Assembly: GCF_022758885.1 (NCBI RefSeq)
Contig: NZ_JALEBH010000002.1
Span: forward strand, 62,001 to 126,000
DNA from: Sphingobium sp. BYY-5
Lineage (GTDB): Bacteria; Pseudomonadota; Alphaproteobacteria; Sphingomonadales; Sphingomonadaceae
DNA length: 64,000 nucleotides
Direction: 5' to 3'
The notes under the pieces were generated by a model that was not told the DNA's origin, did not search any database, and saw only the letters and a program-made list of their open reading frames with translations. This document shows, one piece after another, positions 52,901-60,586 of this stretch; within the stretch, counting starts at the first letter, position 1; each line of letters opens with the position of its first letter. The translations under genes and the position numbers were made by a program.

Positions 52901-53368
52901 CGCGACGCGCAGTTCCGACCAGACGATCTTTTTCATTCCAGCCTCGGGCTGTACCCAGGGCCCACCGGTTTCGCTCCAGCCCGGCGCGGCGGCCATGGCG
53001 AATTCAAGACCGAGCCTGTCTGCTTCGGATGCCGCATATTGAAGATGATCCAACCACTCCGGCGTCAGCGCCTTGATGCGATGGGGAACGATTTGCGGTG
53101 CGCCCATATCGCCATCGAACATTTGCGCGCCGGCGATACCGATACTCTTCATCCATTCCAGATCGGCACGGATGCCAACCTTGTCGATATTGCCGCTGAG
53201 CCAGTGCCACCAGACGCGCGGCCTGGCGCTGTCCGGCGGCGTTTCGAATCCGCCGAGGAGAGGGTCGGCCACAGTCTTGTCGTCTGCGGCAAGCAACGGA
53301 GCAGCGAAAAGCAGCGAGGTCGCGAGGAACGCCGCCTTCAAAAGTCCGCGGTGCGTGTTCGTTATCAT
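49964..53368 (-). CDS. Very large secreted glycosidase, GH106 alpha-L-rhamnosidase type
   Basis: 1134-residue exported enzyme (signal peptide AAFLATSLLFAAPLLAAD). The N-terminal catalytic region has the family pattern PRVWWHWLSGNIDKVGIRADLEWM, then AGAQMFDGDMGAP, and FAMAAAPGWSETGGPW. A central TIM-barrel part includes RYIITDSWEAGVQNWTEAMP and WAMPFGGKPAAYQGVRADEF. A C-terminal galactose-binding-like sandwich (QLDLGEVADLAEVRVNGRVAGIAWKPPYGVDISD) closes it. It probably releases rhamnose from pectin side chains, gellan-like polymers or plant glycosides. A TTGACA-17-TACGAT promoter lies upstream, and a TonB receptor is divergent, so together they form a polysaccharide-use locus. Confidence 0.88.
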   Translation of the reverse strand: MITNTHRGLLKAAFLATSLLFAAPLLAADDKTVADPLLGGFETPPDSARPRVWWHWLSGNIDKVGIRADLEWMKSIGIAGAQMFDGDMGAPQIVPHRIKALTPEWLDHLQYAASEADRLGLEFAMAAAPGWSETGGPWVQPEAGMKKIVWSELRVAGGHGKIGKLPAPPSVAGPFLDMQKKDHQGKPVDVVKGYYRDVAVIAYRAPKGDVSLADLKPTLSSAQAGLDLAALVDGRLDAGITLANPSLQSPAWIQYAFAKPATMRALTMVGPLGGRFADGPVGRIEASDDGVRWNSIRTLTGAAHNPAPERTFAFAATTAKFFRVIFEKPEVSREPYPHPDGIHLSELSFVPGSRVDLFEDKAGFGVLPDADIPKTPPQDMEAVIAKGGVIDLTRHLRPDGSLDWVPPKGDWVILRMGYSPTGEINHPATPEATGPEADKLNAAHVQAHLDAYMAPVLKQLGPLSGSRGLRYIITDSWEAGVQNWTEAMPQEFAKRRGYDLMPWLPVLAGHIVGSAEQSDAFLWDFRRTLADLLAENHYGTITRFAKQHGLGYYGEAVGAAMPTIADGMLAKSYTDIPMGEFWAMPFGGKPAAYQGVRADEFPADIIETASTAHVYGKPLVAAESLTSSQPQWTATPWALKWVADKYMAMGVNRLVIHTSPHQPGNDHQPGLTLGPFGQAFTRNETWAGMAKPWIDYLSRSSFLLQQGKPVADILYFTGEGATSGVPYRDAKTPANPKGYGFDYANVDAMLRLASVEDKRIRFPSGASYRIFILPDGLQRMTLPLVQKLRTLVSEGAVIVGPKPIGSPSLASDDAAVRAVADQLWGATDGKILTRNDFGKGSVFWGYSPEAVLEELKLGRDFDFASDQIGMDLQFAHRKVDDGDIYFVTNQSAEKGPVTLRLRVTGKVPEIWHADTGTTEAVSYNIHDGATDVSLDLAPYEAAFVVLRTPATKGEHQVTPLVKKRLADISGGWALSFPAEHGGPASLNLERLSSWTESVDPSVRYYSGVGTYRKTITISSDWRKGGQRLQLDLGEVADLAEVRVNGRVAGIAWKPPYGVDISDFVRPGRNELEIEVANVWRNRLVGDQQPGAKPVAFTSQPAGGGFSALGGIIDKDTPLLPSGLLGPVLLYGVAR

Positions 53369-53441
53369 AGCCTCTCCTTAACGATGCTCAAGCGGCCTGA
53401 TGCCCGTAAAATCGGCATGGATAAGCTCTTCGTGATGCATA

Positions 53442-53456
53442 TCTCATATATTGAGA
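53442..53456. promoter_or_regulatory. Palindrome at the start point of the rhamnosidase promoter
   Basis: TCTCA-TATAT-TGAGA is a perfect dyad located at about +1 of the promoter at 53461-53489, the classic position for a repressor operator. Its TCTC/GAGA halves recur at 53541-53554. Confidence 0.55.
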
Positions 53457-53460
53457 CGTT

Positions 53461-53489
53461 ATCGTATTATTTGAAAATACACTTGTCAA
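53461..53489 (-). promoter_or_regulatory. Sigma-70-type promoter of the rhamnosidase gene
   Basis: On the minus strand TTGACA (53489-53484) and TACGAT (53466-53461) are separated by exactly 17 bases. The first is a perfect -35 and the second matches 4 of 6 of the -10. Transcription would begin near 53454, about 86 bases before the gene. Confidence 0.65.
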
Positions 53490-53540
53490 CGCTGTCATTT
53501 GGACGTAGATGCCCTTTCCACGTCAGCAGAATTGCGACGA

Positions 53541-53554
53541 GTCTCGATCGAGAC
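53541..53554. promoter_or_regulatory. Palindrome GTCTCGATCGAGAC upstream of the TonB receptor
   Basis: A perfect 14-bp palindrome, 150 bases before the receptor start, sharing TCTC and GAGA halves with the palindrome at 53442-53456. The same regulator may bind both sites. Confidence 0.45.
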
Positions 53555-53703
53555 GGGAGAGGAATGTTGGGCCATGTCTACTGACTGAAATGGCGCGCGA
53601 AGCGCATTGAATCTGACAATCTTGAAAATATCGAAGCCGTTCGCAGTAACTGCGGCGCGGTGCCGTGTCGTCGATGCGACACGATGCCAGAGGGAGGAAA
53701 TCA

Positions 53704-56358
53704 ATGAAAAAAATTCATGTCTTTGCATTGTTGTTGACGGGATCAGCTCTGTCGTCCGCACAACCGTTGCTGGCGCAAGCGACGTCCCCCAACACGGATG
53801 CCGGAAGCGTTGCACAAACCGCCGACCAGGATGGGGAGGGCGCCAGCAACGCCACGGCGGATATCATCGTTACCGGCAGTAACATTCGCGGCGTCGCCCC
53901 CACGGGGTCAGCCCTTACGACGGTTTCCCAGGCGGATATCGTTTCCACCGGCGCATCGACAACCACCGAACTGCTTCGTTCGGTTCCGCAACTGGGCAGC
54001 TTTGGCGCGACCGGCGGCAACACGGGCGGCAACAGCGCGAACATCGTCGACCAGCCTGCCATTCACGGGATCGGGGTGGGCAATGGCGGTGGCGGCTTGA
54101 CGCTGGTCCTTGTCGATGGATTGCGCCTGCCAGGCGCCGGCATCAACCAGACAGCGCCAGACCCTAGCGCGATTCCGCCATCAGCGATCGAACGGATCGA
54201 GGTGGTGGCGGATGGCGCTTCGTCTACCTATGGTTCGGATGCCATCGCCGGCGTTATCAACTTCATTCTGCGCAAGGATGTGAACGGTGTCGAAACCAAC
54301 GCAAAGGTCGGTTTCGGTGATGGCTACAGAACGTATAATGCCAGCATTCTAGCGGGAAAACGTTGGGATACCGGTTCCATTCTTTTCGACTATGAATATT
54401 CCGAAAACACAGCGGTAAACGGTCGCGAACGCGATTATTGGAAAACGAATAGCCTGTCGACGCTTTGCAACCCGGCCAATGTTACGGTCGGTGGCACGAA
54501 CTATGCGTTGTCGTCCACTGGTGCGACGGCCGGTGCGACCAACCAGTGCGATGTTAACAAGGCGAATGACCTGTTCCCCGCTCAGCACCGGCATCAGGGG
54601 CTGATCTCGCTGCGTCAGGATATTGGCGATAATTTCACCCTTCGGGCTCGCACCATCTACTCGCGGCGCAGTGTGGATTCGCTCCAGGCCATTTCCGGCA
54701 ACAACGTGTCGAGCGGCGGCCTCAGCGTTACGGTCGATAGCGGTCCATTCTATGACGCTGTCGTCGGCATGGGCGTGCCGGCGGGCTTTCATGCGGTGAC
54801 CTACAATCCTTCAGGCGACCTGGGCGAAACCGTGCGGAATCGGATTCGCACCGAAACCTGGTCGACAAGCGCCGGACTGGACGCGAACCTGTTTGCGGAT
54901 TGGAAGGGGTCGATCGATCTCAACTATGGCCGCGAGCGTGACAAGATTTGGCAGCCGGGGATCAATCAGGCTCTGCTGACCACGCTGGTGAGCAGCGGTG
55001 AATATAATCCCTATGGTGTAGGGGCTGCGAATGATCCTGCGCTGGTGTCGCAGGTCGGTGACTATCGCACCCATTATTTCGGTGAGCAGACGGTCAAGCA
55101 GGCGCTGTTCAAGGCCGATGGCTCCCTGTTCGACTTGCCTGGCGGCGCGGTCAAGGCCGCGGTCGGCACCGATCTTCAGCGTCAGCGCTTCTATTCGACC
55201 GTCAGCGTCGGGCCGGAAGGTACTCCGGTGCAGAATGAATCGCTCGGCAAGCGCAGCAGCTATTCCTTCTACGGCGAATTGTTCATTCCGGTTTTCGGAT
55301 CCGCAAACGCCCGTCCGGGTCTTGAGAAGTTGGATATCTCGGTTTCGGGCCGCTACGACCATTATAACGATGTCGGAGGCACCACCAATCCGAAATTTGG
55401 CGTCAACTGGACACCTCTTCACGGTCTCAATCTGCACGGCAGCTACGGCACCTCCTTCCACGCGCCCAGCCTTGCAGACGCAGGGACGGCGATCGACACC
55501 CGCGTGATCCGGTTCGCCGACTTCACTGGCGCCGGTTCCTCAGCCTATTCGATCATCCTCGCGGGCGGTAACAAGCTGAAGCCCGAAACGGCCACGACAT
55601 GGTCGCTGGGTGGCGAGTTCAAACCGGACTTCCTGCCGGGAGCCAGACTGAGCGTAAGCTACTTCAATATCGACTATAAGAACGTCATCACCTTCCCCGG
55701 ATTCGACGTCGTGACGCAGCCGAACAATCCGATCTATGACGCATACCGCGTCTATAGCCCGTCGGCGGCGCAGGTTCTCGCGGCAACGGCAGGGATGCGG
55801 CATGATGGCCTTTCCTATCCGGATGTGACCGCCTTGCCGACCGCCATCTACGATCTGCGACGCCAGAATTTCGCCCGCCAGAAGATCGACGGCATCGATT
55901 TCGATCTGTCCTACGGCTTCCAGGAATCCATCGGCCGGTTCGATGTCGGGGTCGCCGGCACATGGCTGTGGAAATTCGATCAGGTCATCAATGGCGATAC
56001 GGCTGTCATCAGCCGCCTGAACACGAACTATGCCGTGAATCTGAAGATGCGCGGCCATCTCAGCTGGTCGAGCGGTCCCGTCGATGCGGCGCTGTTCGTC
56101 AACTATATCAACCATTATCGGAACGAGATCGACAATAGCCGGATCAAGCCGTTCACGACGGTCGATATGCATGTGGGCTGGACATTGCCGCTCACCGGTG
56201 TCTTGCACGATACGCAGCTAACGTTGGACGTCTCCAACCTCTTCGACAAAGATCCGCCCTATTTCTACGATGCGGGCAATGGACGATATGGCTATGATTC
56301 CTCCGTCGCATCGCCGCTGGGCCGGGTTGTCCAGATCGGCTTGCGCAAGAAATTCTGA
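53704..56358 (+). CDS. TonB-dependent receptor (oligosaccharide uptake type)
   Basis: 884-residue outer-membrane receptor. The start at 53704 (MKKIHVFALLLTGSALSSA) has GGAGG just upstream and gives a signal peptide cut near QPLLAQA. The TonB box and plug read DIIVTGSNIRGVAPTGSALTT, LLRSVPQLGSFGATGGNTGG, VLVDGLRLPG and the IERIEVVADGASSTYGSDAIAGVINFILRK plug end in two parts. The barrel closes with PLGRVVQIGLRKKF. It is the sphingomonad type with long Gly/Ser extracellular loops. Divergence from a GH106 enzyme points to uptake of rhamno-oligosaccharides or a related glycan. A hairpin terminator follows. Confidence 0.92.
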   Translation: MKKIHVFALLLTGSALSSAQPLLAQATSPNTDAGSVAQTADQDGEGASNATADIIVTGSNIRGVAPTGSALTTVSQADIVSTGASTTTELLRSVPQLGSFGATGGNTGGNSANIVDQPAIHGIGVGNGGGGLTLVLVDGLRLPGAGINQTAPDPSAIPPSAIERIEVVADGASSTYGSDAIAGVINFILRKDVNGVETNAKVGFGDGYRTYNASILAGKRWDTGSILFDYEYSENTAVNGRERDYWKTNSLSTLCNPANVTVGGTNYALSSTGATAGATNQCDVNKANDLFPAQHRHQGLISLRQDIGDNFTLRARTIYSRRSVDSLQAISGNNVSSGGLSVTVDSGPFYDAVVGMGVPAGFHAVTYNPSGDLGETVRNRIRTETWSTSAGLDANLFADWKGSIDLNYGRERDKIWQPGINQALLTTLVSSGEYNPYGVGAANDPALVSQVGDYRTHYFGEQTVKQALFKADGSLFDLPGGAVKAAVGTDLQRQRFYSTVSVGPEGTPVQNESLGKRSSYSFYGELFIPVFGSANARPGLEKLDISVSGRYDHYNDVGGTTNPKFGVNWTPLHGLNLHGSYGTSFHAPSLADAGTAIDTRVIRFADFTGAGSSAYSIILAGGNKLKPETATTWSLGGEFKPDFLPGARLSVSYFNIDYKNVITFPGFDVVTQPNNPIYDAYRVYSPSAAQVLAATAGMRHDGLSYPDVTALPTAIYDLRRQNFARQKIDGIDFDLSYGFQESIGRFDVGVAGTWLWKFDQVINGDTAVISRLNTNYAVNLKMRGHLSWSSGPVDAALFVNYINHYRNEIDNSRIKPFTTVDMHVGWTLPLTGVLHDTQLTLDVSNLFDKDPPYFYDAGNGRYGYDSSVASPLGRVVQIGLRKKF

Positions 56359-56363
56359 CCTCA

Positions 56364-56396
56364 ATCATGGGGCGGCGCCATGCGCCGCTCCATGAT
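56364..56396 (+). terminator. Terminator hairpin after the TonB receptor
   Basis: ATCATGG-G-GCGGCG pairs with CGCCGC-T-CCATGAT (one G-U position) around the loop CCATG, followed by GTTT. It begins 5 bases after the receptor stop. Confidence 0.75.
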
Positions 56397-56399
56397 GTT

Positions 56400-56504
56400 T
56401 CAGAAGATTGCGCCCATGGCGCTCTCTCTCTCAAGTTCCGCTTCACGCTGATCGCCTACTTCGCCCAGATCGATCTTGCTGCACATGAGGGACACTTGAT
56501 CCAT
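56400..56504 (-). CDS. Candidate 34-residue acidic microprotein
   Basis: Frame of 34 codons starting MDQVSLMCSKIDLGEVG and ending ERESAMGAIF. AAGGA lies exactly 8 bases before the ATG at 56504, an excellent ribosome site for such a short frame. The middle (DQREAELERESA) would be a charged helix, and there is one cysteine. It stands alone between the receptor terminator and the SDR gene. No family is recognised; the frame may be accidental, as its upstream DNA is AT-rich. Confidence 0.35.
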   Translation of the reverse strand: MDQVSLMCSKIDLGEVGDQREAELERESAMGAIF

Positions 56505-56625
56505 TACAAAAATCCTTATTTTGCAATGGAGTAAAAGTCGGGCGTAGAATCGATTCGCAATTCGGGCTTTTAGCGACGGGTGAAGATTCGGAAGGTGACC
56601 GGCCCTCCAGCAGTGGGAATAGACG

Positions 56626-57321
56626 TTGGCTGAAGTGAAAAATATCGTTCTGACGGGTGCGGCTGGCGCGCTTGGCATATCCATTGCCGAGGAGCTGCAA
56701 AATAACGGATGGAACGTCATCGGTATCGATCTGAAGCGCAGTCCAGCTTGCGAAACGCTTCTAATCGATCTGTCAGATCGGGACGCGATCCGCGACGGTT
56801 TCAAGGCCATTTCACACAGCTATCCCGAACTCCATGGGCTCGTGAATAATGCGGGCGTTTTCCTTGGCAAGGGATGGGATGACATCACAGATGACGAGGC
56901 AAGCGAAACGCTGAACGTCAACCTGCGCGCGCCGTTATTGCTGTCCACCTTGTTCGCCAAGCAGGCTATTGCCAAGGCAATCCCGGCGGCTATCGTCAAT
57001 GTAGCGTCGGTTGCGGGCCGAGAACCCGGTTATGACATCGTTTATGCCGCCTCCAAGGCAGCCCTCATCCAGATGACACGCGGTCTCGGGCGGCAGCTAG
57101 CAGGCAACGGCATAAGGGTGAATGCCGTTGCGCCCGGGGTGATTGAGGGACCAATGGCCGATCGGATTTCCGAACCGGGGCGCACTCTCTACATGCAACG
57201 CACACCGATGAAGCGTTTTGCCGAACCGGCCGAAATCGCCAATGTGATAGCGTTCCTCCTGTCCCCGAAGGCAAGTTACCTTACCGGCGCCGTTATCGAT
57301 GCGAATGGCGGCCTGTTTTGA
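56626..57321 (+). CDS. Short-chain dehydrogenase/reductase
   Basis: NAD(P)-dependent oxidoreductase of 231 residues with a complete classical SDR core: TGAAGALGISIAEEL (cofactor loop), GLVNNAGVFLG, the Ser region IVNVASVAG, the catalytic YAASKAALIQM and the end NVIAFLLSPKASYLTGAVIDANGG. The start is TTG at 56626 or GTG at 56635; GGGA about 9 bases before favours the TTG. The aspartate after the second strand (VIGIDLKRS) suggests NAD preference. In rhamnose and fucose pathways SDRs oxidise the sugar or its 2-keto-3-deoxy acid; the neighbouring glycan locus makes that plausible but unproven. Confidence 0.85.
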   Translation: MAEVKNIVLTGAAGALGISIAEELQNNGWNVIGIDLKRSPACETLLIDLSDRDAIRDGFKAISHSYPELHGLVNNAGVFLGKGWDDITDDEASETLNVNLRAPLLLSTLFAKQAIAKAIPAAIVNVASVAGREPGYDIVYAASKAALIQMTRGLGRQLAGNGIRVNAVAPGVIEGPMADRISEPGRTLYMQRTPMKRFAEPAEIANVIAFLLSPKASYLTGAVIDANGGLF

Positions 57322-57409
57322 GGCCGCCAATATTTGGACATCCTTGCGAGAGGATTGGTTGGCAGGCGATGCGGCGATTCGGTTGAAACGCCGCTTCATC
57401 CTGTTCAAA

Positions 57410-58138
57410 TCACCAGGCGCAAAGGGATCGTGACGTCGGGGTCAAATATGCCACCTCGATTTTACGCCAGCACAGGCCGTCCATGTGCGGATGGATTTCG
57501 TCCGTCCAATCGGTGTTTTGACGCAATTGTTCCTGATAGCGCGACACGCTTGCCTCGTCCTGATGGCATTCGAACCAAACGAAAACAGTCTCCCCCTCAC
57601 GAACCGGGAGCCTGCGAAAACCGTTCGCGCTTGGCTCCGTGACGAAGGTGGCATCAACCCGTGCGCCGGCCTCCTGAATGACCGGGAGCGTGCGGTCGAG
57701 AAAATAACGCGCGAAATCATCTGCTTTCCCGGGCGCCAGTGAGCAGCTATTCGCGATCACGATGCCTCCCGCTTCGGGCCGCTGCATCTCCTGTTCTCTG
57801 CGAAGATTGCGGGAAAAGGGCTGGATGGTGCTTGCCGATTTCAGCAGCAGTACATTGTCAGAGTTGAGCATGGTTGCATTTGCATCCGACCCATATTTTC
57901 CCCAGACTGGTCCCGAATAAAAGGATTGGAGCGCTTCCGTCCGCGCCTCCATGTCCCGGAAGGAGCGCACCCAGACGAACGCATCGGGATCTTCAAGGTC
58001 ACGAAATTCGCCCTCGACGCGCATAGCCAGGGCTTCCTGCGGTTCGACAAATTCCCTGTCGAACAGGCGGATCAATGGTTCCCGGCCTCCGGGGCGCAGC
58101 CGGTAGCGGCGGAGTTCGAATATCAAGTGGGGTTCCAT
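57410..58138 (-). CDS. NIPSNAP-family protein, two-domain
   Basis: About 242 residues, made of two dimeric alpha/beta-barrel (NIPSNAP) modules: HLIFELRRYRLRPGGREPLIRLF with FVWVRSFRDMEART, and GIVIANSCSLAPGKADDFARYFLD with TVFVWFECHQDE. The start at 58138 has AGGA about 7 bases upstream; the longer frame to 58162 runs into an operator. Function of the family is not established. The gene is divergent from a TetR regulator across a 45-bp inverted repeat, so it is probably its target. Confidence 0.78.
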   Translation of the reverse strand: MEPHLIFELRRYRLRPGGREPLIRLFDREFVEPQEALAMRVEGEFRDLEDPDAFVWVRSFRDMEARTEALQSFYSGPVWGKYGSDANATMLNSDNVLLLKSASTIQPFSRNLRREQEMQRPEAGGIVIANSCSLAPGKADDFARYFLDRTLPVIQEAGARVDATFVTEPSANGFRRLPVREGETVFVWFECHQDEASVSRYQEQLRQNTDWTDEIHPHMDGLCWRKIEVAYLTPTSRSLCAW

Positions 58139-58148
58139 GTTTTTTCCT

Positions 58149-58193
58149 AACAGGTCAATCATCCTGTTTTTAACACAGGATGATTGACCTGTT
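58149..58193. promoter_or_regulatory. 45-bp inverted repeat between the NIPSNAP and TetR genes
   Basis: Perfect 19-bp arms AACAGGTCAATCATCCTGT and ACAGGATGATTGACCTGTT around a 7-base spacer TTTTAAC. It starts 11 bases upstream of the NIPSNAP start and ends 42 bases before the TetR gene. It is the likely operator of the divergent TetR protein and could also fold in the leader RNA of the NIPSNAP gene. Confidence 0.8.
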
Positions 58194-58234
58194 TTGTCAA
58201 GAACCTATTATGACCCAAGCTGCATGGGAGCCGC

Positions 58235-58858
58235 ATGATCGGAAACAGAAGAACCAATGACCCCTTGGGCGTGCGTCGCCGGATCGTCGACACCGCCTAT
58301 GATGCATTCGTCAGGCAGGGCTATGTCGCAACCGGGATGCTGGAGATCCGCGAAAAGGCTTCGGTGTCCGGCGGTGCGATGGCGCATCATTTCCCGGCAA
58401 AACGCGAGCTGGGACTGGCGGTCATCCGCGATCGCGTGAGCCATGCCGTTCGGCAGGCATGGATTGAGCCGCTGGACATATGTGCCGACGCACCTGCCGC
58501 CATCGATCTGATTTTCGAGAATATCATCAGCGAACTGGCGGACAAGGGCGCGGTTTCCGGCTGTCCGCTCAACAACATGGCGATGGAAGTCTCTGCCCAC
58601 GATCCGGAAATGCGCGTTGCTCTCGGCGAAATCTTCGCCGCCTGGCACGATGCATTGTCTGCAAAATTTCAGGCGGACCTGACGTCGGGACGCGCGGGCA
58701 ATATCGACCCAGGTCGTCTTGCGACACTGGTTATCGCCACCTATTCCGGCGCGATGGCGATGGCAAAGGCACGTCAGGATGTTCGGGCGCTCATCGAGTC
58801 CCAGACGGAACTCGCGGCGCTTCTGGCACTGAAATATCGCGCAGCGCCTCTTGTCTGA
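58235..58858 (+). CDS. TetR/AcrR-family regulator
   Basis: 207-residue repressor. The helix-turn-helix is RRIVDTAYDAFVRQGYVATG followed by MLEIREKASVSGGAMAHHFPAKRELG. The ligand domain has the conserved helix GCPLNNMAMEVSAHDPEMR found in the YcdC/AefR-like group with a cysteine. GGGAG lies 4 bases before the ATG. It probably binds the 45-bp inverted repeat and represses both itself and the NIPSNAP gene. Confidence 0.9.
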   Translation: MIGNRRTNDPLGVRRRIVDTAYDAFVRQGYVATGMLEIREKASVSGGAMAHHFPAKRELGLAVIRDRVSHAVRQAWIEPLDICADAPAAIDLIFENIISELADKGAVSGCPLNNMAMEVSAHDPEMRVALGEIFAAWHDALSAKFQADLTSGRAGNIDPGRLATLVIATYSGAMAMAKARQDVRALIESQTELAALLALKYRAAPLV

Positions 58859-58950
58859 TGCGAGGGTGTGCCGGAAATTGCGGCAGCCATATCGAGCGTC
58901 AAGTTGATTGCGACAAAGGCCATGAACTGGCGGCTGGATGGCGCGATCCT

Positions 58951-59571
58951 TCAGGCAAGGGCGTGCATCAGCAGTGACGCCGCAAGGGACAGCATGGTGA
59001 TGCCGACAATGGCGTCCAGCACGCGCCAGGCCATCGGACGAGCAAATAATGGTACCAGCAGGCGGGCACCATAGCCGAGCGCTGCGAACCAGGTAAAACT
59101 GGCGGCAGCAGCGCCTGCGACGAAGAAAGGACGCAGGGCGGCGGGCTGAGCTGATCCTGCGGCGCCCATCAGCAGGACGGTATCCAGATAGACATGGGGG
59201 TTGAGAAAGGTGAACCCGGCCGTCGCGGCAATCGCGCTGCCCAGGCTGATGTCGCCATTCGACGCCACTGTCATGGCGTCCGGCGAAGCCATGCGTCGCA
59301 GGGCTTTGACACCATAGCATCCCAGGAAGGCGGCCCCGCCGATTGTCAGAAAAATGGTTAACTGCGGGATTGCCGACAGGAAAGCGCCGACCCCGGCAAC
59401 GCCGGCGGCTATCAACAGCGCATCCGCGCTGCCGCAAAACAGGACCACCGGGCCGACATGCTCGCGTTTGAGGCCCTGCCGGAGCACGAAGAGATTCTGC
59501 GCTCCGATCGCCATGATCAGCGCGGCGGACAACAGGAAGCCGGAGAGAAAGGGTGCAAATGCGTTGGTCAT
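58951..59571 (-). CDS. lysE: LysE/ArgO-family amino-acid exporter
   Basis: Inner-membrane exporter for basic amino acids, 206 residues with six helices. The family start LIMAIGAQNLFVLRQGL and the later GFTFLNPHVYLDTVLLMGAAG are diagnostic of the LysE/ArgO group. The start at 59571 has no ribosome site; the 14-bp palindrome GCGACATATGTCGC abuts the ATG. It is divergent from an ArgP-type LysR regulator, the standard regulator of such exporters. Confidence 0.92.
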   Translation of the reverse strand: MTNAFAPFLSGFLLSAALIMAIGAQNLFVLRQGLKREHVGPVVLFCGSADALLIAAGVAGVGAFLSAIPQLTIFLTIGGAAFLGCYGVKALRRMASPDAMTVASNGDISLGSAIAATAGFTFLNPHVYLDTVLLMGAAGSAQPAALRPFFVAGAAAASFTWFAALGYGARLLVPLFARPMAWRVLDAIVGITMLSLAASLLMHALA

Positions 59572-59585
59572 GCGACATATGTCGC
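59572..59585. promoter_or_regulatory. Palindrome at the lysE start
   Basis: GCGACATATGTCGC is a perfect 14-bp palindrome ending at the base before the lysE start codon (on the minus strand). It is a candidate regulatory site in the lysE-argP intergenic gap. Confidence 0.45.
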
Positions 59586-59624
59586 CGGTCTGGTCGATTA
59601 AGTATAACTTGTTCTTCTAATCCA

Positions 59625-59643
59625 GATGAAGCAATGCTTCATC
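59625..59643. promoter_or_regulatory. Palindrome at the argP start
   Basis: GATGAAGCA-A-TGCTTCATC is a perfect 9-bp-arm palindrome ending at the base before the argP ATG (59644). It makes the earlier in-frame ATG at 59626 an unlikely start and suggests autoregulation. Confidence 0.5.
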
Positions 59644-60543
59644 ATGCTCGACTATCCCTCTCTAGCGGCCATTGCAGCCGTGGTTCGCGAGGGCAGCTTC
59701 GAGAAGGCCGCCCAGGTCATGGGGATTACGCCGTCTGCCGTTTCGCAGCGAGTCAGGGGATATGAAGAGCGACTGGGGATCGCTCTCGTCATCCGCGGGC
59801 AACCATGCACGGCCACCAAACAAGGTCGGGAGCTATGCGCGCATTTCGACAAGGTCCGGCTGCTTGAAGCTGATCTGACGACGATCCCTGCCGGCGTAAC
59901 CCCGCATGGATTGCGTCCGTCTCTCAGCATAGCCGTCAATGCGGACAGTCTTGCCACATGGTTTCCGCACGCAATGACGGACTTCGCGCAAAAGACGGGC
60001 ATGTTGGTGGAATTGACACTGGAAGATGAAGGTCACACGGCGGATCGGCTGCGAACGGGCGACGTGCTGGCTGTGGTCACATCCGATCCAACGCCTGTTG
60101 CGGGGAGCAAAACCATCGCGCTGGGCGCCCTCGGCTATGTCGCTTGCGCCAGTCCGGCCTTTGTCGAACGCCATTTTCCAACCGGGATCGACGGGAACAG
60201 CTTGGCGACGGCGCCCGTGATGCAGTTCAACCGGAAGGATGAGCTCCAGGGACGATGGGCAAAGGCAAGCTGGGGCGTGGAATTGAATGCGCCCACGCAT
60301 TGGATTCCTTCGACACAGGCTTTTCTTGACCTCGCCTGCGCCGGTCTTGCCTGGGGCCTCCAGCCAGAAACTTTGGCGAAACCGCATATCGATGCGGGCA
60401 CTTTAATCGAACTAGCCCCGGAGCATTCCATAAAAGTCCCATTATTCTGGACGGTGTCCCGCCTCCACGCGCAGGCATTGCATGTCATGACCGATGCCGT
60501 GAAAAAGGCCGCCCAACGACATCTTCAAGCCGCGGCAGTATAA
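59644..60543 (+). CDS. argP: LysR-family regulator ArgP
   Basis: About 299 residues. The N-terminal helix-turn-helix (LAAIAAVVREGSFEKAAQVM then GITPSAVSQRVRGYEERLG) is the ArgP/IciA form, and the effector domain has LRPSLSIAVNADSLATWFPHAM. The start at 59644 (MLDYPSL) matches the usual ArgP beginning; the ORF from 59626 would translate an operator. ArgP activates ArgO/LysE exporters in response to arginine and lysine balance, and here lysE is divergent. Confidence 0.92.
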   Translation: MLDYPSLAAIAAVVREGSFEKAAQVMGITPSAVSQRVRGYEERLGIALVIRGQPCTATKQGRELCAHFDKVRLLEADLTTIPAGVTPHGLRPSLSIAVNADSLATWFPHAMTDFAQKTGMLVELTLEDEGHTADRLRTGDVLAVVTSDPTPVAGSKTIALGALGYVACASPAFVERHFPTGIDGNSLATAPVMQFNRKDELQGRWAKASWGVELNAPTHWIPSTQAFLDLACAGLAWGLQPETLAKPHIDAGTLIELAPEHSIKVPLFWTVSRLHAQALHVMTDAVKKAAQRHLQAAAV

Positions 60544-60586
60544 AATACCGTGTGGGCCGATGATGAACGGGGTACAATGGTCGCGA

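Larger units (their letters stand above)
53369..53703. other. Divergent regulatory region between the rhamnosidase and TonB receptor
   Basis: 335 bases without a credible gene. It holds a strong minus-strand promoter (53461-53489), a palindrome at its start point (53442-53456), another palindrome (53541-53554) on the receptor side, and a ribosome site GGGAGGAAATCA just before the receptor ATG. Confidence 0.75.
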
